From Flavobacteriales bacterium (GTDB taxonomy: Bacteria; Bacteroidota; Bacteroidia; Flavobacteriales_F; PHOS-HE28), in NCBI GenBank assembly GCA_016713865.1, contig JADJOG010000050.1, positions 62,001 through 126,000 of the forward strand: a stretch of DNA of 64,000 nucleotides, written 5' to 3'. The notes under the pieces were generated by a model. It ran no database searches. It was not told where the DNA came from and worked only from the letters and a program-made list of their open reading frames with translations. The translations under genes and the position numbers were made by a program. Positions 7,151 to 15,920 of the stretch are shown here, piece after piece (the first letter of the stretch is position 1; each line of letters begins with the position of its first letter).

Positions 7151-9338
7151 CTACTGCCTCACCAACCGCATCGCCTTCACGGCACCATTGGCCGTGGTGG
7201 CCTCTACCACGTAGCTGCCAGCGGCCAGTGCGCCGATATCGAGCGTGGTGTAACCCGGTGCAAGCGCCTGCTCCAGCACAATGCGGCCATCGGCAGCGCG
7301 GATGCGCGCACGCACAGGTGGCGCGCTGCACACCAGATTCACGCGGTCGTGCGCGGGGTTCGGCACAAGGCGCAGGGGATCGGAAGTGATGGAGGCAGCG
7401 CCCGTGCTCGTCTCTGTGACCACCACCACATCGGGGTGCGGATGGGCGGATTAAAGTCGAAGTAGATGTCGGCGGCGTTGGTAACCGTGATGCCCGGCAG
7501 CACCGGTTCGTGCAGGCGTATGCGGAAGCTGGTGAGTCCGTGGCTCAGCGGCTCGTTGGTGATGCTGTCCACCAGCAGGATGTTGTTGAAGGTCCAGCGC
7601 ACCACGCGGCCGGGCAGGAAATCGACGGCCACGGCATGCGATGCCGCGCCTTGCTGGAAACTGGCCATGTCAAGCTCGGCATCGAGCGTATCGGTAACCA
7701 CCACCGTGAAGGCCGTATCGGTGCCGGTATTCTGGAAGTGGATGGTGTAATCGAGCCAGGCATCGGTGCCCAGGAAGTATTGCGTGGTGCTCTGCCCGCT
7801 GCTGGTGCTCACTTCCTTCACGTTGGGGTCGTAACTGCCGGTAACAATGCGCGTGATCACATCGGTGTTGTTCGCGAGGTTGCCATCGGGCAGAGTGTTG
7901 GTTACAGACCACGTGCTACTGAGCACATTGCCCAGGGGCGTGGGCACCGGCACGTTCAAGATGACATGGAAGCCTTGCGCGCCGAAGATGTTGAATGCGG
8001 GCAGCTCCCAGGTGAGCGTATTGCCAACGATGTCCGTGGGCGTGGGCACAACACTCACGAAGGTGAGTTGCGCATCGTAGGTGCAGGTCACTGTCACTGG
8101 CCCACTCACCTGCGGCGATGGGTTGCTCGCGCTGGCGTGCAGGTGGTAATCGAAGCCGGGACGCGCGGCACCATCGGTGGCGTGCATGCGCAGGTCCAAC
8201 GGAAGCGTGCTGGTATTGCCCAGGTTCACGGTGGCGTTGCTGCCGTTGATGGTGAAGGGCGCTGGAAGCGTGGCCGGGCAATTGGGCACCAAATTGGGAT
8301 CGGTTTGCTGAAGCGTGTAGTTGCCCGCGGGCAGGTTCATGGAGAAATGGCCGCCGCCGTTGGTGATGATGTACTGGTTGCCGGGCTGCACCAGCAGCAC
8401 GCTGCCTGCGATGCCCACTTCGCCGGCATCTTGCACGCAATCGGTATCCATATCGTACCAGCTGGTGCCAGTGATGGCGCCGCAATCGGGCCCCAGATCG
8501 GGCACGGTAACCAGCATGCTTGGTGCATTGGGTGCTGCTATGGGCCGATTCGAGGAGGTAGGTGCCCGGCGCCAGATTGCTGAAGGTGAAAGCGCCCCAG
8601 GACCAGATGCTCTGGGTGCTTACGGGCGCGCCATCGAGCGAGAGGTACATCTCGCATCCTGTTGGGCTTTGCGCTATGCCGCTGATGCTGCCGTTGTTGG
8701 CGCCGGTGCATGCGCCTTGTATCACTTGTATCAGGGGGTTCCACGATCCATCCACGCCGTACACCGCGAACCAGCCCTCTCCGGTGCAGCCAAGCGCGTC
8801 GGTCATGGTGTAGGACACATTCTCGCCGAAGCAGAAGCCGCTATAGACCGGCCCGGGATATTCGCCCGTGGTCATGCCCAGGTAGGTGGCCGACACACTG
8901 AAGTCAGCTGAAGGGCGGTACCGCCAGTGACCCTGGTCCACGAAGGCGCCGGCGCCATTGCACTGGCCTTCGCAGGCGCCGCCCCCATAGCCTGATGACC
9001 GCACCTGCTCCGGCCCAGGTGGGGGCTGAAGCCGATGGGCAGTGGCTAGCCAAGTCGTTCACCGTTATATTGGAATTGGCGGTGGCGCCCAAGTTGTCGG
9101 TAACGGTGATGGTGTAGGTGCCGGCATCCAATCCGAAGATGCTGTCGGTGCTGGCCGTAAAACCGTTGGGACCGGTCCATGCATAGGTGTACGGGGGCTG
9201 TCCGCCGCTCACGCTGCACCACGCATAGCCGTTGGTATTGTTGCAGGTCTCGGGCCGTGCATCGGCGCCCACCGAGATGGCACAGGCTTGTCCGGTTGCA
9301 AGCGTGAGCAAGAAAACGAGGGTAGCGATCCGGTGCAT
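7151..9338 (-). CDS. Large T9SS surface protein with SprB/PKD-like and DUF7619-like domains (three frameshifts)
   Basis: Signal peptide MHRIATLVFLLTLATGQACA at 9338. It is followed by a SprB-like repeat ('GGQPPYTYAWTGPNG ... GLDAGTYTITVTD'), then a segment in a second frame (about 9004 to 8545), a long segment in a third frame (about 8517 to 7435), and a T9SS type A tail in a fourth stretch (about 7429 to 7151; RLVPNPAHDRVNLV ... LAAGSYVVEA). The third part contains a carboxypeptidase-like turn (GTSWYDMDTDCVQDAGE) and the repeat-adhesin signature SYDPNVKEVS ... DYTIHFQNTGTDTA ... DIYFDFNPPI, typical of DUF7619 next to sorting domains. The breaks fall near 9010, 8545 and 7432. The last is a homopolymer contraction: one more G in the run at 7433-7436 restores the NPPIRTPDVVVVTE reading. 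Most likely one intact protein of about 730 residues. Confidence 0.8.
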
Positions 9339-9473
9339 GCGTGGTGGGTTTGGGGGCAAGACGAAGGTGCGGGACAAAGGAAGCCCGCCGCACAAAGCGC
9401 CGCGCGGAAGATTAGCCGTTGGGAAGTGCGCGCCTTATCCGCGTCACGATTGAGCTCGCTTCGCGCACTTCGT

Positions 9474-9547
9474 GCTCTCGCGATGACCGGCTTCGGGTAT
9501 CGATACCCGTAGCCGGTCATCGCGAGAGCCCCGCCCTTAGGCGGGGC
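9474..9547. repeat. 56-bp near-perfect palindrome followed by a second GC hairpin
   Basis: Bases 9474-9529 read almost identically on both strands, with one mismatched pair: GCTCTCGCGATGACCGGCT then TCGGGTATCGATACCCG and the mirror half. It overlaps a second hairpin, GCCCCGCC-ctta-GGCGGGGC at 9528-9547, followed by GAAGCGATCATG. The outline (TCATCGCGAG ... GAAGCGAT) resembles the widespread intergenic repeats of type 'gtcattGCGAG...GAAGCaatc' found in many bacteria. It could act as a terminator between the divergent genes at 7151-9338 (-) and 9617 (+), although neither gene ends here, so a mobile-repeat origin is more likely. Confidence 0.75.
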
Positions 9548-9616
9548 CGAAGCGATCATGCCACCTGTGACCGAACCCAATAGCCGACATTCGCCCTCCA
9601 TCAAAGCACCGAACCC

Positions 9617-10075
9617 ATGCGCCCCCTCCTCTACCTCCCACTCGCCCTCCTGCTCTTCCCCAGTTGCGAAGCCATCACCGGCAAAGAGTTGGCGCGCGTG
9701 AGCATTGATACCCTGAGCACGCCCGACCACTTGGTGATGGGCGAGGCCACCTTGAACCTGAAAAAGGACGATCAAGTAGCGCTGTGGAGCCACCTGGATA
9801 TGGCCTACGATGGACATGCCGATCTACGGATGCGTGTGCGCGTGGTGAAGGACGATGCCGACCTGCAGCTCTTCGAGCTGGACCCCACCGAGATGAACGT
9901 GACCGTGGGCGAGACGAAGACCGAATTCAACGGCCACACCGAATGGAGCTTCACCGGCAAGAATGCGGTGTATGCTGTGCCCGAGGATGGCGCCTACACC
10001 TTCAAGGCCATCCTCACCGCCGAGGAGAACCCGAGCCTGGTGGTCCGGAAGGCGGCGCTGGTGCTGAAGCAGTAG
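9617..10075 (+). CDS. Putative lipoprotein of unknown function
   Basis: 152 residues with a lipoprotein signal peptide (LPLALLLFPSC, lipobox Cys at residue 17). The mature part is beta-rich with alternating charged strands (LVMGEATLNLKKDDQVALWSHL; EFNGHTEWSFTGKNAVYAVP; GAYTFKAILTA), consistent with a small single-domain beta-sandwich exposed to the periplasm or surface. The family is not recognised. The next gene follows after about 120 bp in the same direction and may be co-transcribed. Confidence 0.75.
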   Translation: MRPLLYLPLALLLFPSCEAITGKELARVSIDTLSTPDHLVMGEATLNLKKDDQVALWSHLDMAYDGHADLRMRVRVVKDDADLQLFELDPTEMNVTVGETKTEFNGHTEWSFTGKNAVYAVPEDGAYTFKAILTAEENPSLVVRKAALVLKQ

Positions 10076-10196
10076 CGCATTGGGGGCCATGCGCCCATGC
10101 GCGGTCATTCCAAGGCATCCGTGCGACACGGAGCGTTGAAAATGGCCATCCGGCTATTTCATCTAGTTTCACCATCCCAAACCAAACCTCTTCCCC

Positions 10197-10574
10197 ATGG
10201 CACTCAGCAATCTTCAAGCTGGCAATTCAAAAGGAGTGGACACCTCCGTGAAGTTCACGTCAGCGCAGAACCCAACGAACCTTTCGGTGAATGGCCTGGT
10301 GAGTGGAGCCAGCACGCAGGTGCAATTCACGGTGTACCTGGACCCCGCTTCGTTCACCTGCGCTCTGAGCAGGGATTCCAGCCAGGTCCTGCTCACCATG
10401 ATCGGTGACAACAAGAATCCGAAGAACGTGATCTACACCGTTGATACCGGGATCAATGAGAAGACCGCGGCAGGAGGAAGCACGGCTGTGGTGATGCAGC
10501 TGATTCCTACCGGGCAGTCAACGGGCACCGTGTACACCTTCGCGAAGGCCACCGGTGGCGGGATCAAGGCGTGA
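10197..10574 (+). CDS. Small beta-rich protein of unknown function
   Basis: 125 residues, rich in Ser, Thr, Asn and Val, with no signal peptide and few cysteines (one, in FTCALS). The strand-like segments (TQVQFTVYLD, QVLLTMIGD, STAVVMQLIPTG, GTVYTFAKATGGG) suggest an all-beta fold of phage-tail or matrix type, but I recognise no family. It ends 37 bp before the preferred start of the downstream adenylate cyclase and may be translated from the same transcript. Confidence 0.6.
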   Translation: MALSNLQAGNSKGVDTSVKFTSAQNPTNLSVNGLVSGASTQVQFTVYLDPASFTCALSRDSSQVLLTMIGDNKNPKNVIYTVDTGINEKTAAGGSTAVVMQLIPTGQSTGTVYTFAKATGGGIKA

Positions 10575-10611
10575 GCGCTTGAACACACCCTTCGTGCATT
10601 CGATCCGGCTT

Positions 10612-12399
10612 ATGCGAGCAGGGCTGCTGGCCCTGCTCGCATCATTTGCCCCTGCGCTGCGCGCGCAATCGGATGCGGAACTGCGCTGGGCCGATAGCGT
10701 GCTCACGGAGTTCGTAGCCAACAAGCAGGACGATGCGCGCCGTGCGGCCGACCTTGCGCGGCGCGCATCACAGTTCCTCGATCGCGCAAGCGACCCCTGC
10801 AAGGCCCTGCACATCCGTTCGCTGCTGGCCAATTACCTGGATCGTTTGGGCGCGGTCGATTCGGCCGCTTCGCTCTTCCTCGACGACCGTTTCGCCAGCA
10901 TAGGTAAATGCCCGGCGATGGTGCAGAAGGATTATTACCGCTTCCTCACCAACGTGCAGCTCAGCCTCGGCGAATTCGCGCGCGTCGATTCGCTGTGCGA
11001 GCTGGCCTACGTGCGCGCCCAAAGCGGACCAATGGCTGGCATGGACCTGAGCGAACTGCGCTGCAACCAGGGCATCGCTGTGGCCAGCATGGGCCGATTG
11101 GATGATGGCATGGCGCTGTTCCATGAAGCCTACGAAGAGGCCCGTGGCCATGGCTCCGTCGAGAACATGGTGCAGGGGCTGCTCAACATCGCCACCATCC
11201 ACGCGATGACGGGCAATCACAAGGCCGCCCTCACGAATTACTTCGAGGTGCGGAACCTGCTGCGCGATGGCGGCTTCTCCGATCGTTTGGTGAGCTGCTT
11301 TCAGAACATCGGATCGGTGTACAAGGCAATGGGGAGTTTTGATAGGGCCTTGGCCTACCAGGATTCCGCCATCACGTTAGCCCGAAGCTCCGGGTTCTTG
11401 CAAGGCGAGGCCGATGCCACCCATGCGCTTGCCCAGAGCCTCCGCGAGCAATCACGGGGGAACGAGGCCTATGATCAGCTCGAGCGGTACGTGACGCTGC
11501 ATAAGAGCATCATGGACAGCGACCGGATCAAGGCCGTTGCCGAGATGCGCGAGAAATACGAGACGGAGAAGAAGGAGCGCGACAACCAGGAATTGCGCGC
11601 GGCCAACCTGGAGGCCGCCCTGCGCCAGGAGCAGCTGCAGCGCACGCGCAACATCTACCTCTCCATCGGGATCATCGTGCTCATCAGCGCCATCGGCTTA
11701 TGGAGCCGCCTGCGCTACGTGCATCGCTCGCGCGCGGCCATCAGCAAGGAAAAGGAGATCAGCGAGGGCCTGCTGCACAACATCCTGCCCGAAGAGGTGG
11801 CCACGGAACTGAAGCAGAAGGGCTACGCCGACGTGAAGGAGTTCGAGGTGGCCACGATCCTCTTCTCCGATTTCAAGGGCTTCACCACCTTGAGCGAGAA
11901 GCTCACCGCCGCGCAACTCGTAGCCGAGATCGATCATTGCTTCAAGGGCTTCGATGCGATCATGGAGAAGTACCGGATCGAGAAGATCAAGACCATCGGC
12001 GATGCATACATGGCGGCGGGCGGCTTGCCCGTGCCCGCGCACGGCAGCCCTGCCGATGTGGTATCAGCCGCGCTGGAGATGCAGGATTTCATGCGCGACT
12101 ACAAGGCCAGGCGCCAAGCCGAAGGGCGGCTCTTCTTCGAGATGCGGCTGGGCCTGCACTCCGGCCCTGTGATCGCCGGCATCGTGGGCGTGAAGAAGTT
12201 CGCCTACGACATCTGGGGCGATACCGTGAACATCGCCAGCCGCATGGAGAGCAGCGGCGAAGCCGGCCGTGTGAACATCAGCGCGGCGACCTACGCCTTG
12301 GTGAAGGACGAAGCCGGGCTCGCTTTCTCTGCGCGCGGGCCGGTGGAAGCGAAAGGCAAAGGCCCGATGGAGATGTGGTTCGTGGAGCGCGCGGCCTGA
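10612..12399 (+). CDS. Membrane adenylate cyclase (class III) with N-terminal TPR sensor domain
   Basis: About 595 residues from the ATG at 10612, chosen because it begins a signal peptide (MRAGLLALLASFAPALRA); longer starts overlap the previous gene. Residues 25-300 are TPR-like helical repeats, 300-345 a coiled coil (KYETEKKERDNQEL), 346-366 a membrane helix (NIYLSIGIIVLISAIGLW), and 390-595 a class III nucleotide cyclase. Metal-binding Asp residues are in FSDFKGFTTLSEKL and KTIGDAYMAAGG. The substrate pocket has Lys in EKIKTIGD and Asp in AYDIWGDTVNIASRMES, the pair typical of ATP rather than GTP specificity. Expected reaction: ATP to cAMP plus pyrophosphate, with the TPR region outside the membrane as a possible sensor. 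The catalytic residues all look intact. Confidence 0.9.
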   Translation: MRAGLLALLASFAPALRAQSDAELRWADSVLTEFVANKQDDARRAADLARRASQFLDRASDPCKALHIRSLLANYLDRLGAVDSAASLFLDDRFASIGKCPAMVQKDYYRFLTNVQLSLGEFARVDSLCELAYVRAQSGPMAGMDLSELRCNQGIAVASMGRLDDGMALFHEAYEEARGHGSVENMVQGLLNIATIHAMTGNHKAALTNYFEVRNLLRDGGFSDRLVSCFQNIGSVYKAMGSFDRALAYQDSAITLARSSGFLQGEADATHALAQSLREQSRGNEAYDQLERYVTLHKSIMDSDRIKAVAEMREKYETEKKERDNQELRAANLEAALRQEQLQRTRNIYLSIGIIVLISAIGLWSRLRYVHRSRAAISKEKEISEGLLHNILPEEVATELKQKGYADVKEFEVATILFSDFKGFTTLSEKLTAAQLVAEIDHCFKGFDAIMEKYRIEKIKTIGDAYMAAGGLPVPAHGSPADVVSAALEMQDFMRDYKARRQAEGRLFFEMRLGLHSGPVIAGIVGVKKFAYDIWGDTVNIASRMESSGEAGRVNISAATYALVKDEAGLAFSARGPVEAKGKGPMEMWFVERAA

Positions 12400-13713
12400 T
12401 CAATAATCCTGAGGCGATCCGTACGATGTGCACTGCTTCACGCGGTGCAGCACGCTCTTCACATAGGCATCGCTGGTGGTATCGGCCTTGCGCAGGATGA
12501 AGCGAACGCGCGGATTCGATTTGCTCGCGAAGAGTCCCGGTGGCCGTATGGTGAAGGTCCAGCACTGTTCGAGGAGGTGGATGTTCGTGGGCTGTCCGCG
12601 TCGGCAGACCGTTGACCGAAGCACGGGCCCGCCTTCCATGGCTTCGGAGAAATCAATGGTCACTTGCCGGCCATCGGCGCTCACATCACGGCAGCTGAGC
12701 CGAAGCCCTTCGAATTCCTGGTGCTCTCCTTCCTTGAAGCTCTCGCGCAGCACGGTGCCTTCATCCTCCTTTCGGTCCGCCGGAACGCACTTCACCACGA
12801 GGCTGGGATCCGTCGATGCTTCATCGACCACGAAGGCGCCGTAGCACCATCTTGCCATTACCTTGTATGGGATCCGGCACCAGCCGCCACGCCCCCACCC
12901 GGTGCCCCACGAATTCAGGATCAGGAAGCTGCTGTCCGCATCGTCGTACCCGGCGCAGGTGACGGCATGCCCGATGATCACGAGGTCGGGATCCAGCGTA
13001 TCGGGGCCTTGCCAGATGAAGTCTTTCCCGCTGGCATGCGCGGCGCGGCCATCCAGGTAGAAGCGCTTATCGATGCTGAGGCCGACGAGCACCGGTTGGG
13101 CATTGTAGAGATGATGCTTCCATTGCTGCGCATTGTTCAATTCAAGCGCGATGGGGTTGCGCATGCGGTTGCGCTCCGCCTCGGCGAAAGCACTCACGGG
13201 GATGCTGTCCTGGCACGCGGTGAAGGCGGTGTCGTACGGCAAGGTGCTCCAGCGGCACACGCCATTATCGACCGCCACGGTGATGGCCGCGATCAGTTCG
13301 GTGCCTTGGTCGCAATCGCCTTTGGTGAGGTATTGCATGGTGTAGCCATACACGAAGGCGGGCGAGAAGGCCTGTGCCACGGCGGTTGAATCGGGCATCG
13401 GCTTGCGCTGAAGCCTCCGGTTCTCTTGGTAGCTGCGCAAGCCATATCCCACGGCCCAACCGGTGCAGCTGCTGCGCGCGCCCTGCGATCCTGGCGGCGG
13501 GAACCACGCTGAGTGATCGACGCTCTTGGGCAGGCGCTCGCCTTTCGGCGGCACGAACGGCGATTCGGAAGGGATCTTCAGCAACGATTCGTGCGTGGGG
13601 AATGCCGCGCCAGTGGCCAAGCGCAGATCCACCTCTTGCGCGAATGCGCCAACGCCAATCGATGCCATGCTGCCCAGCAACAACCAACGATCATGCAGAA
13701 TTGCTGCCAGCAT
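12400..13713 (-). CDS. Papain-like cysteine protease (C1 family), secreted
   Basis: 437 residues with a signal peptide (WLLLGSMASIGVGAFA). The catalytic Cys lies in GSQGARSSCTGWAVGYGL (about residues 91-108), the catalytic His in IIGHAVTCAGYDD and the catalytic Asn in FLILNSWGTGWGRGGW, the usual C1 order and spacing. The region after the protease fold (about residues 300-437) is a separate beta-rich extension with no sorting tail that I can identify. It ends face to face with the adenylate cyclase gene, the two stops being adjacent. Probably acts in the periplasm or outside the cell. Confidence 0.88.
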   Translation of the reverse strand: MLAAILHDRWLLLGSMASIGVGAFAQEVDLRLATGAAFPTHESLLKIPSESPFVPPKGERLPKSVDHSAWFPPPGSQGARSSCTGWAVGYGLRSYQENRRLQRKPMPDSTAVAQAFSPAFVYGYTMQYLTKGDCDQGTELIAAITVAVDNGVCRWSTLPYDTAFTACQDSIPVSAFAEAERNRMRNPIALELNNAQQWKHHLYNAQPVLVGLSIDKRFYLDGRAAHASGKDFIWQGPDTLDPDLVIIGHAVTCAGYDDADSSFLILNSWGTGWGRGGWCRIPYKVMARWCYGAFVVDEASTDPSLVVKCVPADRKEDEGTVLRESFKEGEHQEFEGLRLSCRDVSADGRQVTIDFSEAMEGGPVLRSTVCRRGQPTNIHLLEQCWTFTIRPPGLFASKSNPRVRFILRKADTTSDAYVKSVLHRVKQCTSYGSPQDY

Positions 13714-13762
13714 AGCGCCAAGGTAGCGCGCACCGCGAAATGGCTGGGCTGTTACCTGCGCG

Positions 13763-15214
13763 CTATTCCACCTGCTCCACCCCCAGGCCCGCTATCCGCG
13801 CATCGCTCGGGCGCAATTGCATCATCACGCGCCAGCGGCTCTGGTTGCTCGCGCTCACGAGCACAACAGCGAATTCCTCCGGGTTGAGCTGCTCCACACC
13901 AGCGATCACATTCGCTCCGATGTCTGCACGCAACCGCTTGAACACCGAGAGGTGCTGCTCCATGGGGATGTCGTTGAGGAAGTCGGGACCGAAGTTCTCA
14001 GCGAACCACTTCTTCAATGAAGCTTCGTCACCGTCGGCACCGATGATGGCGGAGAGAGCCTTCATGCGTTCACCCACTGGGCCATCGGGCACGCCAGCAA
14101 GTGCCTTGGCCGCTTCCGGTACGCGCGGCGCATAGGTGCTATCGAACACCATGCGACCCACTTCCCAAGCCAGGTCCTGCATGCCGCGCTGATTGGCGTT
14201 GCTCATGAGTACCACGACAACACCCTCATCGGCATACCAGAGCACATCGGCGAACTGCACGCCGTTGCCGCCGTTGTGCGTGATCAAGCGCGTATCGCGC
14301 CGTGTGTTGAAGATCGCCCAGCCGTAGCCGTAATAAGAACCGGCGCCCTCGCCTTCCTCAACATGTGGTGTGAACATGGCATCAGTACTGGCCTTGCTCA
14401 GTACCTTGTTCGTGCGCAGCGCCTCAACCCATGCGGCCATGTCGTGCGTGGTGCTCAGCAAGCCGCCGTTGGCGCGCAGGTGCCATCCGGGACCGCCATT
14501 CACCAAGGGGTGATCGAGCAACGTGCCCCAACGTGCGCCATCCTTGCGGTAGCCGATGGCGAGTTGCTCCTGCGTCCAATCCGGGATACGATAACCGGTG
14601 CGCGCAATGCCTGCTGGCGCGAGCAATTCATCGTGCAAATAGCGCTCATAGCCCATGCCGCTCACATGCTCCACGATGATGCCGAGCAGGCTATAGCCCA
14701 CATTGGAATACGCGTAGCCGCTGCCCGGCGCGAACTCCAGCGGCGTGCCCATGGCCAGGCGCGTGAACTCGCCGCCGTCGATGGCCACGTTGTCATCGCC
14801 GATGGCACCGGGAAAACCAGCGCTGTGCGTGAGCAGGTGGTGCAGCGTGATGCTTGCTTTATCAACAGGCACACCGGGCAGGTGCGCGCTCATCAAGTCG
14901 CTCACCTTCAACTTGCCCTGCTCTTGCAGTTTCAGGATGCACGCGGCAGTGAACTGCTTGGTGATGGAACCGATCGCGTGCACGGTGCCCGGCTCGTTCG
15001 GGAGCTGCGCCTCACGGTCGCGCAGGCCATAGCCTTTGTCCAGCAAGGCGCGTCCATCCTTCAGCACCAGCACGCTGCCGCTGAAGCCTTGCGCGGTGCA
15101 GGCATTCAGGAAGCTGTCGATGCGCGCATGCGGCCCGGACTCGTGCTTCGCAGTGGGCGCGGTGGCGCAAGAAGCCAGGAGAGCCGCAACAGAGAGCGAT
15201 ACCAAGAGGCGCAT
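13763..15214 (-). CDS. Serine hydrolase of the class C beta-lactamase / penicillin-binding protein family, lipoprotein
   Basis: 483 residues with a lipoprotein signal (SVAALLASC, Cys at 16). Catalytic motifs in order: SxxK in IGSITKQFTAA, YxN in AYSNVGYSLLG and the third box as HNGGNGV (H-x-G type), preceded by HHLLTHSAGFPG. This is the usual set for the beta-lactamase/D-alanyl-D-alanine peptidase/esterase superfamily (COG1680). A C-terminal domain of about 130 residues follows, as in many Bacteroidota members. The substrate cannot be told from sequence. It is transcribed in the same direction as the downstream protease, 49 bp away. Confidence 0.9.
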   Translation of the reverse strand: MRLLVSLSVAALLASCATAPTAKHESGPHARIDSFLNACTAQGFSGSVLVLKDGRALLDKGYGLRDREAQLPNEPGTVHAIGSITKQFTAACILKLQEQGKLKVSDLMSAHLPGVPVDKASITLHHLLTHSAGFPGAIGDDNVAIDGGEFTRLAMGTPLEFAPGSGYAYSNVGYSLLGIIVEHVSGMGYERYLHDELLAPAGIARTGYRIPDWTQEQLAIGYRKDGARWGTLLDHPLVNGGPGWHLRANGGLLSTTHDMAAWVEALRTNKVLSKASTDAMFTPHVEEGEGAGSYYGYGWAIFNTRRDTRLITHNGGNGVQFADVLWYADEGVVVVLMSNANQRGMQDLAWEVGRMVFDSTYAPRVPEAAKALAGVPDGPVGERMKALSAIIGADGDEASLKKWFAENFGPDFLNDIPMEQHLSVFKRLRADIGANVIAGVEQLNPEEFAVVLVSASNQSRWRVMMQLRPSDARIAGLGVEQVE

Positions 15215-15342
15215 GTCGATGTGATTGGACCGGCAAGCTGCGCAGCGTGCACCATCGCTGTTGTTAATGGACGCGAAAATTGATGGAGGCGTGATGGGCG
15301 GTTGAGCGCTCTGGCCTCAAGCGCGCTTGCCATCTTCGCCGC

Positions 15343-15909
15343 ATGGACCATTACGCCGCGCTCGGCCTTCGCCACGAGGCCACGCCCGATGAGATCCGCA
15401 CGGCGTACCGGCGCTTGGCCAAGGAGTACCATCCCGATGTGTCGCGATTGCCCGATGCCCATCAGCGCTTCGTGCGCATCACCGAGGCGTACGAGGTGCT
15501 CAGCAATCCCGCCAAGCGGCTGCGCTATGATCTAACGCGGCACAGCCCCAGCCCGCGACGCGCCGCTCCGCGCGAAGAGCCCCGCTATGAGCGCGATGTG
15601 AACCGCTCCCAGCGCGAGGCCCGTGCGCGCGCCGAGCAATTCAGCCGGATGAAATACGCCGACTTCGACGCGCAATACTTCGATTCCGCCTTCGGCTACT
15701 TCGCGCCCAAGATGCTCGGCTGCTTCGGCATAGCCCTGGTGTTCCTGGTGGTTATGGCGTTGCTGACCGCAGCCACGTTCGCATTCGACCTGAGCGTGGG
15801 CTGGGTGCTGCTGAGCATGCTGCTTATGATCCCTGCAGGCGTGTGGGCCAGCACCGAGATCGATGCGTGGCACAACCGCAGGCAGCGCAGGCGCAAGACC
15901 GGCTCCTGA
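15343..15909 (+). CDS. J-domain membrane protein (DnaJ-like co-chaperone)
   Basis: 188 residues. Residues 1-65 are a J domain (MDHYAALGLRHEATPDEI, HPD in EYHPDVS, AYEVLSNPAKRLRYD). A basic Arg-rich linker follows, then two membrane helices near the C-terminus (GCFGIALVFLVVMALLTAAT and VGWVLLSMLLMIPAGVWAS). There is no Gly/Phe region or zinc domain, so it is not DnaJ itself. It is probably a membrane-tethered partner that stimulates DnaK ATPase locally. Its 3' end is convergent with the PKD adhesin, 11 bp away. Confidence 0.88.
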   Translation: MDHYAALGLRHEATPDEIRTAYRRLAKEYHPDVSRLPDAHQRFVRITEAYEVLSNPAKRLRYDLTRHSPSPRRAAPREEPRYERDVNRSQREARARAEQFSRMKYADFDAQYFDSAFGYFAPKMLGCFGIALVFLVVMALLTAATFAFDLSVGWVLLSMLLMIPAGVWASTEIDAWHNRRQRRRKTGS

Positions 15910-15920
15910 TCCAAGCCCGA

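Noticed and set aside
7510..8583. Long plus-strand frame opposite the T9SS surface protein
   Set aside because: It is a shadow of the minus-strand gene: the translation is His/Arg/Gly-rich without domains, while the minus strand has clear DUF7619-like and T9SS signatures.
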